DNA of 64,000 bases from Tipula vernalis (GCA_958295665.1 OY282558.1:357440010-357504009), one strand, 5' to 3'; shown: positions 1 to 12,059, numbered from the stretch's first letter. The notes: generated from the sequence alone by a model not told the origin. Translations and numbers: made by a program.

Positions 1-2339
1 TTTAATTTTTTATAAATTCGAAAATATATACAAGTTAAACAAGTTAATTAAACTTTAACTAATTTTGTTACAAAATTTGAAAGGAATTAATTTGATATTC
101 GCCTTGGATTTTATAAACCAATTATTGGTTTACGTAGACATTCCCAAATTAGGGTCGCTTCTTGTGAAAGTAATTTTACTAGCTAAACCTTCAGAGGGCT
201 TTACTTCAACAAAACGTGCTGGAATTGCTGCAAATCTCTTTTACTTAAATAAAATAATTATTAGGTATTTAATTTTAGCAAACGTAAATTTCATCGAAAT
301 AGTTTACACTAAAAAATATTTAAAACAAATTTAGGGTTCGTGTCCACTAATTATAATTATTAATGTTAAGCAATATTTTTTTAGAAATATTTTTTAGAAA
401 CACAGAAATATAGTATAGTTAACAATGAAAGTTTCCAATTATATAGTTTGTTAGAATGTCATCTGTTTTCTTCTGTATAGTATAATGAATAAAATGTAGG
501 TAAACCTTGAGCCAACTTCATATTGATATAGATTCCATTAATCCTGAATCAGTGTACGTATAAATATTCAAAATAGCGGTATACCAGTAAACAACTTTTT
601 TATTATATTACATATACATAGATAGATAATCTGCATATTTCCGCCAATGAAACAATAAAGCTTTGAATCGTAGATGTGTGGAGCGTTGGTTGGAATTAAT
701 TTAATATATTTTCCAATTATCCTACTACCAATTTGAATACATAATAATGTACTTTATTATGTTCAACTTTAATCCAATAATCGGAGTAGTTTCTGCTTTA
801 TATTTGATTACCAGTCACCTTTTATAACGGAAATTCTATTTCAAGCGAATAATTAATTCTAAATATCCAATTATACACGCGTTGGCTGAACTAACAAACA
901 ACAGCATATGTTGCCCTTGATAACATTTAATAACCCTATCAGTGTAAGAAATTTCTGTTGTTTACTTGGTGAAAAATGTTAGTAGCCGAAACATTAATCA
1001 TGCGCCCAAGGTTTTATTGAACTTGGTACCTTAAATAATTTTTTTGTTGTTATTTATTATTTTAATTGTGAAGTTTAACTTGGTGATTATAGGTCAAAAT
1101 AAATAGATAAATTATGGACATATAAGATATAGTTTGCATTTTAATGATATAGTAAATCAATCATTCACATGGTCAATTCAATTTACTTAGCATATATCAT
1201 GTTACTGCAACAGTTTACATAATTTTATTATGATTAAATAAACCTTTAGTGTAAAATTGAAATAATCTAACAGATATTAGATTAGTACCGAAAATTTTGA
1301 TACAATATTAAATAATATAAAATATGAAAATTTGTTTTTTTAAATAAAATTGGATGAACAAAAAGAATTTTTCTTTGAAACAAGCGTGAAACTATCATTT
1401 TCAAATTGCCCAAGCCAATGTCACGACAAACAGTTAAATTTTCTATTTTAATCAATTAACTTGTAGGTCTAATCAAAACTCTGATCTTAAGGCTTAATAA
1501 GCTTACCCTTTACGGCTGAAAAATATTTACCCAAATTATTATTTTACGTCAAAAAATAGGAAATAGATCGCATATTACCAGTCAATAGGTGAAACACTTT
1601 TTATTCTTCCCAATTTTAAATAACATTATTACGTGAAAATGTACCCGATTTGAAAGTTATGCTTTATATCATTCTGTATAATACGATATATATTGAACAG
1701 ATGGTGAATCAGATCGAGAGCGGCCTGGAGATTGATTGTTTTGTTAAATAATGAAGTTGAAATACTGAAACGATTACTAAATAGAATAAACACGAGTTCT
1801 GCTTATTGGATGTCGGAGAACTGTAACCTGCTTCAACGCTTAATTTGCTAATATGTTATAGATCTTGAAATAATTGACAATAATATGGGAATAAGTATGG
1901 GAAAATACCCGCGTTCTTTTGGAAATCATGATTTCCCTAAAGTTCAAGATTTTTATAGTCTCAATCGGGGGAAACTTAAGAAGGAGGATTGGATTATTGT
2001 CCATTAATTTCAGGAAACTTTAAAATGGTTTAGAAATTATGTAACCAATATTTTTGGAGAATTCCTGATCGTGACCATCTTCTCTGATTACTTGTATTGC
2101 CAACTATCAAAATATAAAATATAAAATGTCACAATTCTAAAATTGTTAAAATTGTCAATTCTAATTGTTTTAAAATCTTATTAATCTCAAAGGTTTAAGA
2201 AATTTGGTTGTAATTTAGTTAATATTGTTTCCTAATTTTTTAACTGAACTTGCTAATAATTAATATTTTAAAATTAAATAAATTATTCAAATATATATTC
2301 AACTTGTAAAGTTCTTTTACATTCTGCTTGTTCTGTTTC
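1..2339. other. AT-rich non-coding stretch, nothing recognised
   Basis: Both strands were read and no ORF resembling a known protein, no repeat array and no transposon end was found. The only longish reading frame (about 65-334) has no recognisable domain and starts from a non-ATG codon. One 20 bp string near 968-988 recurs almost exactly at 6250-6269. Confidence 0.5.
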
Positions 2340-4280
2340 AGTCAGAATTCACAAAAGCTTAAAAAACATTCAACCAGAGGCTAGAACAACGATACAAGCT
2401 GCTGAAATTGAGAGTGAAAAGTGTTTAGCCAACACGAAAAAGTCTAACCAACAAGAACTTGATGAGGTCTAACCAACAAGAAAACGGATCACCACACAAT
2501 TTAAAGTTATTGCAAAAAATAATTCAATAAGTGGATGTATGCCTCACTTCGTAGCACCAACAGTATCGGTAGGTTACTTCTATACAATATTTTATTTAAG
2601 TGTAAGCATATCGAAAAGAAAGGGAGCTATTGGATGAATGATACTTTGCAATCCATCTATATAGAGGTCGAAATTCCATAACGTTTGGGATCTTTCTTTT
2701 ATCACTTGGTCAATAGGTAGGTTCACTGGTTGATACATGATGAAGATCATTTTTCCGAATTAATTTTATTAATTCGTTTTCACCAACCTTAACCCCACTG
2801 TTGGTGTTTTGCATTATAACTACCGCTGCTATAAAGTGATGACATAAACAACTATAAAAATGATTAAATTGATCCCTTTTATTGCATGTTTTGGTGGGCA
2901 GTTTAGTCAACAAATGGAATGCTATCAGACCACTCGCCAGTCTTAATCACTTTAGGAACAACGTTAATACGAGTATAAACACAATGAAACAACCAATGCA
3001 ACAAAAAAAACTGACTGCGGAACTAATTCAGATATAAAGTAACAGATAAAATTATTTAGATCAAGCTGTGGAACATCTCATATCCTTATCGTATTCAGCC
3101 CGCTACACCGCTACAAAATGAGATAGAAAAGAAAGGGGAATGTTTGAATGTTGTCAAGAAAATGACTAAGGACAGATGAAAGTTAAAAAAGCAATGGCAA
3201 CGATATCGGCTAATTGGCAGATAAATGTAAACTAAGCAAAGCCTTTATGTAAACTAAAACAATCAATCAATTCAAGAATATTTATCACGACTTTCACCAA
3301 TAGCAAACACAGACTATTCACTATAGAAGGCGACTAAGAAGTTGAAACAACCACAACAGCTTATTCCGCCGATACGTAAAAGTGACGGTCACTATGGGCT
3401 AGAAATAATGAAGAAAAGGCTGAAGTATTTGCAGACTATTTTGAAAGGGTATTTCAACCATATCTGTCAGAAACTACGGATGAAGAGAATAACAACATTC
3501 AAAACTACTTATGGCAGCTCCATTGCAAATGAATCATACTATCATGAGGTTTTCTATGTTAGAAGTAAGAACTGGTATACAGAGAGAGTTAAATCCTAAA
3601 AAGGCGCCATTGAAAAATTTTGCAACAGTTGCCAGATAAGGGTATTCGATTTATGACCTACTTATTCAACGCTATACTTAGAACAGGATATTTCCCAAAG
3701 CAATGGAAGGTTTCACAATTAATATTAATTCCAAAATCAGACAAGCCCCCAGAAGAAGTTACATCATTCAGACCTACAAGCTTGATACCAATTATGTCAA
3801 AATTATTTGAAAAATTACTACTTATCTAAAGCCTACGTTGTTGAAGAAGAATCTGAGAACAAGTACACAGAATAGTTCAACTAATTGAAGAAGCCCTGAA
3901 AGATATTGTTCCGATTTTTTCAAGGCATAGCATAAGCTTTTGGCATGAGGTATTAAAAAACAAAATTAAACGATGTTTACCACATGATTTAAATAGAGTT
4001 TTAACATCATACTAGTAGTATATCTACTGGATAGATATTGCTTAATAAAATATCAAGTTGTGTATACAAATGTTCGCCCAACTAAATCTTGTGTACCACA
4101 GGGCAGTGTGGTTTGGCCGATATTGTATCTGCTATATACCGGCGATATACCTACAAGCAATCAAGTAAGTTCCGGAACGTTTGCAGACGACATGGCAGTA
4201 CTCTCATCACATGAAGACCCCAATAAAGCTACATGATGATCATGAAAATACCGTTCAGTTTGTGAGGACTTAACTTTACT
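2340..4280 (+). pseudogene. Decayed Jockey-type LINE (endonuclease end, RT)
   Basis: Remnant of ORF2 of a non-LTR retrotransposon, which would encode an apurinic-type endonuclease plus reverse transcriptase. Positions 2925-2942 encode SDHSPV, the last conserved motif of the endonuclease domain. 3399-3470 encodes NNEEKAEVFADYFERVF, matching the RSDEEKANAF segment of the better-preserved copy at 62.5-64 kb. 3620-3829 aligns with the same copy over the RT fingers (LFNAILRTGYFPKQWK...FRPTSLIP). 4093-4110 gives VPQGSV and 4180-4191 gives FADD, the RT catalytic box. Many stops and frameshifts separate these pieces, so it cannot be functional. The extent upstream of 2920 is uncertain. Jockey clade is inferred from motif spacing. 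Confidence 0.75.
2640..2913 (-). pseudogene. Possible inverted LINE endonuclease fragment
   Basis: Reading the minus strand, the segment just left of the SDHSPV motif encodes ELIKLIRKNDLHHVSTSEPT, which resembles the GREL..I..NNL..ISTxxPTYWP region of Jockey-type endonucleases. It lies in the opposite orientation to the rest of the LINE at 2340-4280, so either a local inversion occurred or the match is spurious. The short length makes the call weak. Confidence 0.25.
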
Positions 4281-4359
4281 TATGGAATATTATGAGACAG
4301 TTCAGTATACTGTTCATTCAGTCAATTATAATTTTGAAAGGGAGTATACTACATTTAAT

Positions 4360-5705
4360 TTATTACTTTTCTGAATAACTACGACTGGTCTTCGTATTGC
4401 GCTTCTGACAATATTGACGATATGCTGAATGAATTTTATAAAATTTTAAAGCTTAATAATATAAACCGTGGTATGGACAAAGCTCTTAAAAAATTAAATA
4501 TGTTTCCAATTAGCGTAAATTATGATCGTTGTGACGTTTTTCGGACGAAGTATAAATAGTTGAACTAATCTCGACAGTTTTTGAGGTTTTATTAACTATA
4601 CAATGAATTTTGATAGTTACTCTCCCATTTTCCCTTATACATGGTCCGTTATGTGACAATCTGCAAGATGCATGCAATCGGTTTGCAAATTTTTTTAAAT
4701 GTTCCTATACATTTAATTGAAACATTTCGAGCTCAAATATTGTTGATAATTCGCCATTAATTTTGTTCCAGTATAGGAAGCAGAGTCTTGTTGGAATTTT
4801 TGAATCTGTACGTTTATCATAATCCAGGCTGTGATTCAATACCTTCCATACTGTTTAAAATGACTGGGCCTATTGTGCCGTTTAACTGAAGTCACGCTCA
4901 GGAATATTTTCCAAGTAAAGGGAAATCATCATTGATTAAACCTTTATTCAAATCTGGATCTCTACGTAACATGGGAGAATTATAGGGATATGTATAGTAT
5001 CCGTTTTGCCAAAGTTGTTTGAGAAAATGGTTACATATATTTTTATACATTAAGATTTCCATTTGCATGGGGTTTACCCTGGAAGATTAACTATTACTAA
5101 TTTGTTTATTTTGTGTTTATACCGACTTCAGCAAAGCCTTTGTTAAAATTAAACATGATTTACTTACAAAATCTTCCCCGACCTATAAAGTGGATTACAT
5201 CCTAGATTGTGAAAATAGCTAATTTTGGGTCTAGATAGATACCTTAAGGTGTCCCCCAAGGTAGTCACTTCAGTCCCCTATTTTTTGTTATGTTTATCAA
5301 TGAACATTCCAATATACTTATTTATGCTGATAACATCAAAATTTTGAAAAATATTTCGAATCTAAAAGATACAACCAATTTCTAATCTGACCTATTTAAA
5401 TTCACCTGTTTTTGTTGTCTACTGGCAACTCTCGGTAGTTCAGTTGATTTGGAGCTAATTTCATTCAAATGGCAGCAATGTGGCAACATATTAAAAATTT
5501 TGAATTGATTAATGGAGTTAAATGGCATATAGTGGCAAATCAATTCCAGAAACATCCCGGCCGAATCCCGGTAGTAATCTAATTTAGTGGCATTTATCTT
5601 TAAAATTTAGAGTTTTCTTCTATAATTTCCTGTATAATGTCCGATTTTAATTTTTGTAATTTTTTGTACTATAATATGTTATAAAATAAAATAAAATAAA
5701 ATTCT
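4360..5705 (+). pseudogene. Decayed second LINE with RT motifs and A-rich tail
   Basis: A second non-LTR retrotransposon remnant, different in sequence from the copy just upstream. 4370-4460 encodes NYDWSSYCASDNIDDMLNEF, like the linker between endonuclease and RT in F/Jockey-type elements. About 5125-5165 reads TDFSKAFVKIKHDLL, the first RT aspartate region. About 5248-5305 reads GVPQGSHFSPLFFVMFINE, and about 5320-5340 reads YADN where YADD is expected, so the second catalytic aspartate is lost. The element ends in an AT-rich 3' region with a (TAAAA)n-like tail at about 5670-5702, as expected for LINE 3' ends. Numerous stops show it is dead. Confidence 0.7.
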
Positions 5706-7690
5706 GTGCTAGCTGCCTTAGAGTAAATTGTATGAAATAAAGTTGAACTAAGATGACGTTGTAATAATAATGCTGCCTGATGAAATTTTTTTTCTGTAAT
5801 GAAACTACATTGAACTACTACTGTTTAAAAATAATCCGAAACTCGTGACAGAGAAGAAATGCAATTTTGAGATTTTTGTTTGCCAATTAGACAATTTTTG
5901 TGTAGGTTATCAATCAATCTTTATTTCTTTCTATCATTTCTTTATTTTTTTCTGATGATCGCAGAAAATTGAACTTAATTTTGATTTCAAATTCGTTTGA
6001 AATCTTTGAAATCCTGCTGGTGCATGACTCTTTTAGCCTGTAAAATAATTTTTCCATTATATAATCTAGCAGAAGTTTTTATTTACTAAATATTAGAACC
6101 AAGCATGCTGAACCTTTGTAACTGTTATCCACCTAGACGTTTATTTATACTCATGAAGTTAAATTGAACCACTATGTCAGTACAAAATTTAATAGTTTCA
6201 ATGGCGTGATGAAACACGGAGGAAAATGCTTTCACTAAAACAATATCAAGGTGAAAATGTTAGTAGCCGTGAAAATATCCGTAATTTGTATTGTTTTTTA
6301 CAAAATCTATTAGCTTTAAAATGGAATAAATTTTTCGTCTAACTTTCGGTGGTATTTTAAAGAGCATTAGTATATTAACGAACTTCATTATAAAAAAATT
6401 ATCTCTAATTCAATCACTAATTCCAATCACAAAATTCACAGTAAAACCGAATAAAGGTTGACCGCGGCAGCTGTGCGGAAACAATATTAATTTTCGATTT
6501 CCTTTGACTAAACGCAACGTTTCGTTCACCCACACACCAGACAGTTTTTTTTTTCAAACAAACCGTAGTTAGTGTACCCGAACCTCAAATACAACTTCTA
6601 CAGAAAAATGAGTTGAAACAATAATAATATTGCAAAACCAAGAAAATAGTCACACACATCCACTCACACACACACGCACGCATACATGTTTATCATCTCA
6701 AATTTCACACTATACATAATTTTTCACTGATATCCAGCATCCACAAAAAAAAAATAAAAATAAATAAAAAATTTCCACACACGTATCAAATTATTTTCTT
6801 GACACACAAAATACATTTTGTGTAACAAACCTTGTCACTGTTAGCCGCGTTTTAAAGAACGTAAATCTTGTAACATTATACAGCAATTCAATATTACATA
6901 CTCGTACAAACACAAAACATAGATTTTGTGCTTGTTTATTATTTATTTTCTAATTTGAAATTCAATTAGATAATTTCTGGTATTTTTCTTGATACTTTGT
7001 GGGCGAAATTGCACTTGAACCAAATATACAAATATTATACCAAACTAACTATGTAACATTAACATAAGACAAAAAAAAAAACTTTACATTGTAAATAATT
7101 TCTTAAGACACATAACCTAATGTATGAAAATTGTTTCCGAAATAGAATATTGGATCAAGTCAGGTGTACAGTTTTTGAACAATTAAAAAATTCCTTTGAA
7201 ATTGAAAACACCAATTCAACAATTTTACTATGTACAGTATATGTAAGTAAATTTGAAATAGTTTTTTTTTTTATTTCCTTCTTTTCGCAACTAAATAATT
7301 ATTTAGTATGCAGGCATATGAATGTATGTGTGCAAGCAACAAGAGTAGGTACAGAAAAATTGTCTTTAAGAAAAACTTTTAATGGTGTAGATCGAGAGTA
7401 TTTCATGTAAGTTTTTGGTTTTTTATAATAATAATGATGGATAAGGCGAAAGCAAGGTCATGGGTTCTCGCGCTATTCGCTTTTTGGTTTCAATAAAAAA
7501 ATAAACAAATTGTATATAGTTACAGTTTATTTTTTTTTTATTATTTAGTTTTACTTTTTTCTTTTTTTTATATATATGGATTTGATGGTAACCCCACCTA
7601 GAAAGAGAGCAAAGCAAGGCGGAGGCATTACTATTGTACACGATACAAGTACATACTATTTGTGTATAGAAATTGAATTGAAAATTTTCA
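5706..7690. other. 5' flank of cuticle gene, non-coding
   Basis: No recognisable gene. It contains a CA-rich simple tract at about 6648-6700 and several poly-T/poly-A runs (for example 6739-6770, 7526-7575). It probably holds the distal regulatory region of the cuticle gene, but no specific transcription-factor site can be argued from sequence alone. The open frame at 7120-7410 has no recognisable domain. Confidence 0.5.
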
Positions 7691-7698
7691 TATAAATT
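7691..7698 (+). promoter_or_regulatory. Putative TATA box of cuticle gene
   Basis: TATAAATT lies about 148 bp upstream of the ATG. A start site roughly 30 bp downstream, near 7722 (gCATAGt), would give a 5' UTR of about 115 bp, normal for insect cuticle genes. The initiator match is weak. TATA placement is directly visible; use as a promoter is inferred. Confidence 0.55.
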
Positions 7699-7838
7699 AG
7701 GGCCCCACTCAACCGAATAGCATAGTTCGATAACAGTCCTAGCACAATCAACTAGGAGGTTCGAGATAGTCGAGAAAATATTAATTTTAAAATTTTATTA
7801 ATTATTGTAAAAATATATAAATCAAACTAATAATCAAA

Positions 7839-9169
7839 ATGAAATTATTCGTAAGTATTTTTTATGTGCGATAATAAGAAAAACAACAAAAATATTTTAG
7901 TGATATATTTAGTGATAAAGTGTTAGCTAATAAGTTTTATAGTGAATTGGATACAAACACCAATAATAAATTGTGACAAAAAATGTGTTTAATACTTAGC
8001 ATTTAATTAGAAAGTGTTAAAATTAAAAATTGGAATTAACGTTCAATATTTTGTTAATATTCCAGATCGTAGCAACACTCTTCATTGCCTCAACATGCTC
8101 AGCAAGTTATTTGGGTGCAGCCGTTTCATCACAATATCAATCGCAAGATGGTCATGGCCAATACACATACGGATATGCCGAACCAAATTCACAAAAAACT
8201 GAAACCCGTTCAGCGAATGGAGTAACATCCGGTGCCTACTCATATGTTGATGCCAATGGTATTGTGCAATCAGTTAAATATGTATCAGACCCCGTTCATG
8301 GATTCCAAGTAGCCGCCACCAATTTACCAAAAGGACCAGCACCAGCTCCAGTAGCCGTTTATGCCGCCCCAGCACCAGTTGTTCATTATGCCGCACCATG
8401 GGCTTATCATGCCGCCGCCCCAGCTGCCATCCTCACCCATGGTGGTGTACCAGCTGAAACTCCAGAAGTACAAGCCGCTAAAGCTGCCCACTTCGCTGCT
8501 CATGCTGCTGCCCGTGCCGGTCATCATTTGTACAAACGTTCAGCCGGTTGGGGTTATGCCGCTCCATGGGGATATGCTGCACCAGTCATCCAAAATGGAG
8601 TCCCAGTAGAAACACCAGAAGTACAACACGCTAAAGCCGCTCATTTTGCCGCCCACGCTAAAGCTCTATCAGGTTCACATGCCGCAGCCGGTCATTACGG
8701 ATATGCTCACTCCGCAGCACCACTCGCCCATAACGGAGTTGTTGTTGATACACCTGAAGTAGAACACGCTAAAGCCGCACATTTCGCTGCTCATGCTGCC
8801 GCACGTTCCGGACACGCTTATGCTCCAGCTGCTCATTACGGTGCCGCCCCAGTCGTACACAACGGAGTCCCAGTCGATACACCCGAAGTACAACATGCTA
8901 AAGCTGCTCATTTCGCTGCCGTAGCTGAAGCCAAAGCTAAAGCTTACTCTGCACCACATGCTGTCGCTGAATGGAATGGTGCCCCATCCGGTCATTACTA
9001 TGGACCACAACATATTCCAATTATCCAAAATGGAGTTCCAGTAGAAACTCCAGAAGTGCAACATGCTAAAGCCGCCCATTATGCTGCCGTCGCTGAAGCT
9101 AGCGCACGCAGTTACGATCATGGACAATGGGACAATGGTCATTGGGATAATGGACATCACGCTTGGTAA
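7839..9169 (+). CDS. Secreted cuticular protein, RR-like, five 18-residue-type motifs
   Basis: Two-exon gene: exon 1 7839-7850 (MKLF), exon 2 8066-9169, predicting 371 residues. The start is chosen because MKLF joined to IVATLFIASTCSA gives a textbook signal peptide, with likely cleavage after Ala17. Residues about 35-92 form a Rebers-Riddiford-like chitin-binding region (YTYGYAEP..., GAYSYVDANG, VKYVSDPVHGFQ). It is diverged from both RR-1 and RR-2 consensus. After it come AAP/APA-rich segments and five repeats of NGVPV(D/E)TPEVQHAKAAHFAA near residues 130-155, 180-206, 226-252, 269-295 and 325-352. The C-terminus is a short DNGHWDNGHH tail. Known family role: structural component of exoskeleton matrix, secreted by epidermis. 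No frameshift or stop is present, and codons are richer in GC than the surroundings. It is the only intact host gene seen. The family is secure; the exact paralogue is not. Confidence 0.93.
7851..8065 (+). other. Intron 1 of cuticle gene
   Basis: The donor is C|GTAAGT and the acceptor TATTCCAG|A, phase 0 between codons 4 and 5. An intron right after the first few codons of the signal peptide is typical of insect cuticular protein genes. Without this splice, reading upstream of 8066 gives no signal peptide with MKLF. Confidence 0.9.
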
Positions 9170-9660
9170 TTACGACGAATTATGAAACAAAAGAAATCAA
9201 AAATTAGGATTATTTAAATGAAATTTTCTTCTTCGCAACACTGCCATTTTCTTCATCTATTTCTCTAAGTCTATATGTACGTATAGGTTTTATCTAAATC
9301 GTCTTCGCGTTATATAATCAACGCGGATTATATAAGGCGAAAACCAATTTTCTCGACGTCAAACACACAATTTTAAAGATTGATCGATTTTAATTACGAA
9401 TATTATCTAATCGATTAGCTTATCACAACTTTCTTTTAATTTTATTTTTTTAATTGGATTATAATTTTTGTAATCTATCTTCTTCTTCTTCTTCTTCTCT
9501 GTTTATTTTCTGTCTCTCAATATTATTTTTATACTTACTCGGATAAGTACAGGATTGTAAAATTATTTGTATATTATAAAACACACAAAAAATGTATAAA
9601 AAAAAAACTTAAAAAAAAAATTATTATATTTTTACAATAAATTAAATTAAAATAAAACAA
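9170..9660 (+). other. 3' UTR and polyadenylation signals of cuticle gene
   Basis: The TAA-terminated ORF is followed by an AT-rich UTR with a short (CTT)n tract at about 9479-9500. AATAAA hexamers occur at 9636-9641 and 9651-9656, and another AATAAA lies near 9715. Which one is used cannot be told. Confidence 0.55.
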
Positions 9661-9913
9661 AAAATTATAAAAAAAAAAAATATATTTGTATTTCAATTAT
9701 GAAGGTGTCATTCCTAATAAATTTGTCATATTCACTGCAATGACATCCAACTCTATCAAATCTAATCTAAACAACATGACATACCAATTAATCTAATAAT
9801 ATGCTGTTTAAATTTTTTTGCTGAAATATAAATTACGTCCGATCACACGCAATGACATGAAACAAGTACTTGCTATAGACATATAATAATTCAATATGAA
9901 TGACAGGCATAAT

Positions 9914-10018
9914 AAAGGCGCGTCCAGACAATTCATATCAAATTTTAGCTTTGGTATGCGTTTGTTAAATAGACAGCTACATCAGCATTGGCCAATTCAA
10001 ATCGTCAGAACGCGCCTT
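9914..10018. mobile_element. Short inverted-repeat (MITE-like) element
   Basis: AAGGCGCGTCCAGACAATT at the left end is mirrored by AATCGTCAGAACGCGCCTT at the right, with A/T-rich flanks on both sides. It is about 105 bp, has no coding capacity and lies about 250 bp past the cuticle gene's polyA signals. Superfamily not assignable. Confidence 0.5.
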
Positions 10019-10308
10019 ATAAAACGTCATAAAATATGTTTGTTGATCTAATCTGTCGTTCGTTACGTTGAAAAAAAATGTGTTCTTTTAAATGAAGTGA
10101 CAAAGATAATGATTTTTGTAATATCGAATTGTGCGCTAAATGACGATAATTTTTTTTCTTTTTTATGATACTATACATATATAAGTGAAAGATTAATGTC
10201 GGTACCTGTTCAACTTGTAACGGCATATCAAAATACTTGGTATGTGCAAATTACAGGAAAAACGTAAATTGTGATTCACGGTTCATGCGTAATTTAAATG
10301 TATATATA

Positions 10309-11874
10309 CAGTGCAGGGGAAAAAAATTGGGCAAACATTTTTTATTACAAATCGGAGTCTTTTTTTCCTAAAATTACAAAACTTTTGGAAGCAATTGGCT
10401 TATTGTTTCATTTTAAATACATGTATGTCCTAATTTTTGGAAAAAAAAATGTACCTGCAATTTAGGGGGAAACCCCGAAAAATGCCAAAATATTCAAAAT
10501 ATACGTTGATTAGAGTTAAAGTAATGGAATAAATTAAACACTTATTTTTAAATTTTTTTTTTATTTTTTACTGATTTATAGAAATAATATTCATATTTTG
10601 TTTGAACCGCCATTTGCTTTTATTATAGCGATACACTCTGATTCATTGAATTTGATAAATTTTTAAAGATTTTAGAATTTTTAATATTACAATGTCGTCG
10701 GAACCATTTTAAAACTTCATCGGACGTAAGAGGGGATCTGGAGCGAGCAATGGGAAAACAAATTTGAGCCGGCTTAGTGAGAAAAAGACTTGTTAAAGCT
10801 GGTTTGAGAGCACTTGAACCAATCCAGAAGCCTGAGTTCACATTACAAGTGAAAAAAAAAACGTTTGATATGGGCGCAGGAGCATGTTTCTTGGACTCAA
10901 GAGATGTGGAATGATGTGATTTTCTCCGATGAATCAAAATTCAAGCTGCATGTTGGAGATGGAAGAATTCTTGTAAGGAGAGAATCTCGCGAGTGGCTTA
11001 GCAACGAATGTCTTTTAAGACTGCCACAGAAAAATGAAGGAGTTATGGCCTGGGGATACTTTTCTGGAAATGAAACCGGTCGATTGTGCTTCGTTAGTTA
11101 CAAAAAAACAGCAGCGGTTTATCTGCGGGTCCTATATAACGAATTGGAGCCTTCTGTGTTAAAGCTTTATGGCGAGACTTGCAGATTTATTTTTCAAGAG
11201 AACAACGCTTCGTGTCATACCGCCAAAGTTGTGAGTTATTAATTTTGAATTGTAGATAGAAAAATTGACTTTCAAATAAACATAAACAGTTTGTTAAAAA
11301 CTTGTTTTTTTTCTTATCTCTTCATTTAAAGGTAAAAAAGTACTTCGCAGAAAAAATATCGATGTGTTGAGCTGGCCCCCGTACAATCCAGACTTAAATC
11401 CTATAGAAAATATTTGGTCTGTGATGAAGCTAGAAGTAGCAAGAAAGCGCCCAGAATCAATTCAAGCTTTAAAAAGTTTGTTGATGATGATTTGGGAATC
11501 CTTACCTTCTATGACGAAAAATGTATCAAATTCAATAAATCAAAGGTGTATCGCTGTAATAGAAGCAAATAGCAGTCCAAAAAAATATTAATTTTAAAGA
11601 TAGAATTTCTATAAATCAGTAAAAAACAAACAAAAAAATTAAAAAATAATTGTCTAATTTATTCCATTATTTAACTCCAATCGACGTATTTTGAATATTT
11701 TTTTGGCATTTTTCGGGCTTGCCCCCTAAATTGCAGGTACATTTTTTTTTTTTTTTTTTTTTTCAATTTAAAATGAAACAATAAGCCAATTGCTTTCAAA
11801 AGTTTTGTAATTTTAGGTAAAAAAGACTGCAATTTGTATTAAAATATGTTTGCCCATTTTTTTTCCCTGCACTG
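10309..11874 (+). mobile_element. Complete Tc1-like transposon with long TIRs
   Basis: The element begins CAGTGCAGGGGAAAAAAATT and ends with the matching inverted sequence, ending ...CCCTGCACTG. It is flanked by TA on both sides (10307-10308 and 11875-11876), the Tc1/mariner target duplication. The terminal inverted repeats run about 275 bp (10309-10586 and 11605-11874) and clearly match by eye, differing in homopolymer lengths. A degenerate transposase lies between them. Length is about 1.57 kb, normal for the superfamily. Confidence 0.93.
10690..11591 (+). pseudogene. Tc1-type DD34E transposase, inactivated, with apparent intron
   Basis: Cut-and-paste transposase. An N-terminal helix-turn-helix region (RNHFKTSSDVRGDLERAM, VRKRLVKAGL) at about 10690-10840 has an in-frame TGA after KQI and a frameshift in the A-run at 10852-10861. 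The catalytic core opens WAQEHVSWTQEMW and IFSDESKF (first Asp). The second site reads FQENNASCHTAK where Tc1 proteins have QxDNAP, so the catalytic Asp is Asn. 11231-11331 interrupts the frame with a GTGAGT...TTTAAAG insert that looks spliceosomal. After it VKKYFAEK continues, but one A is missing near 11351-11356. The end carries SWPPYNPDLNPIENIW with the expected Glu. Exactly 34 residues separate the second and third catalytic positions. It is clearly non-functional. Confidence 0.88.
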
Positions 11875-12059
11875 TATGATCCGAAGATTTTAACAACTCA
11901 ACCGTTATTAAGAGAATGAAAGGAAATGAAAAGGAGGTGTTATATAATATAATATTTTTATATAACCCTTTGAAACCCTCAACTTTAATTCTTGAAATGT
12001 TAAAGGATGAACCGGAAGGAATTTTAGCCCAATGTTCGAAAAGAAAACTGGACTATATT

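Noticed and set aside
7120..7410. 96-codon frame upstream of the cuticle gene
   Set aside because: Low-complexity AT-rich DNA, no known domain, and no splice or promoter context to support it.
8324..9160. Long open frames on the minus strand and in other plus frames over the cuticle gene
   Set aside because: Shadows of the GC-richer repetitive coding sequence; the signal peptide, splice sites and domain fit only the plus-strand frame given.
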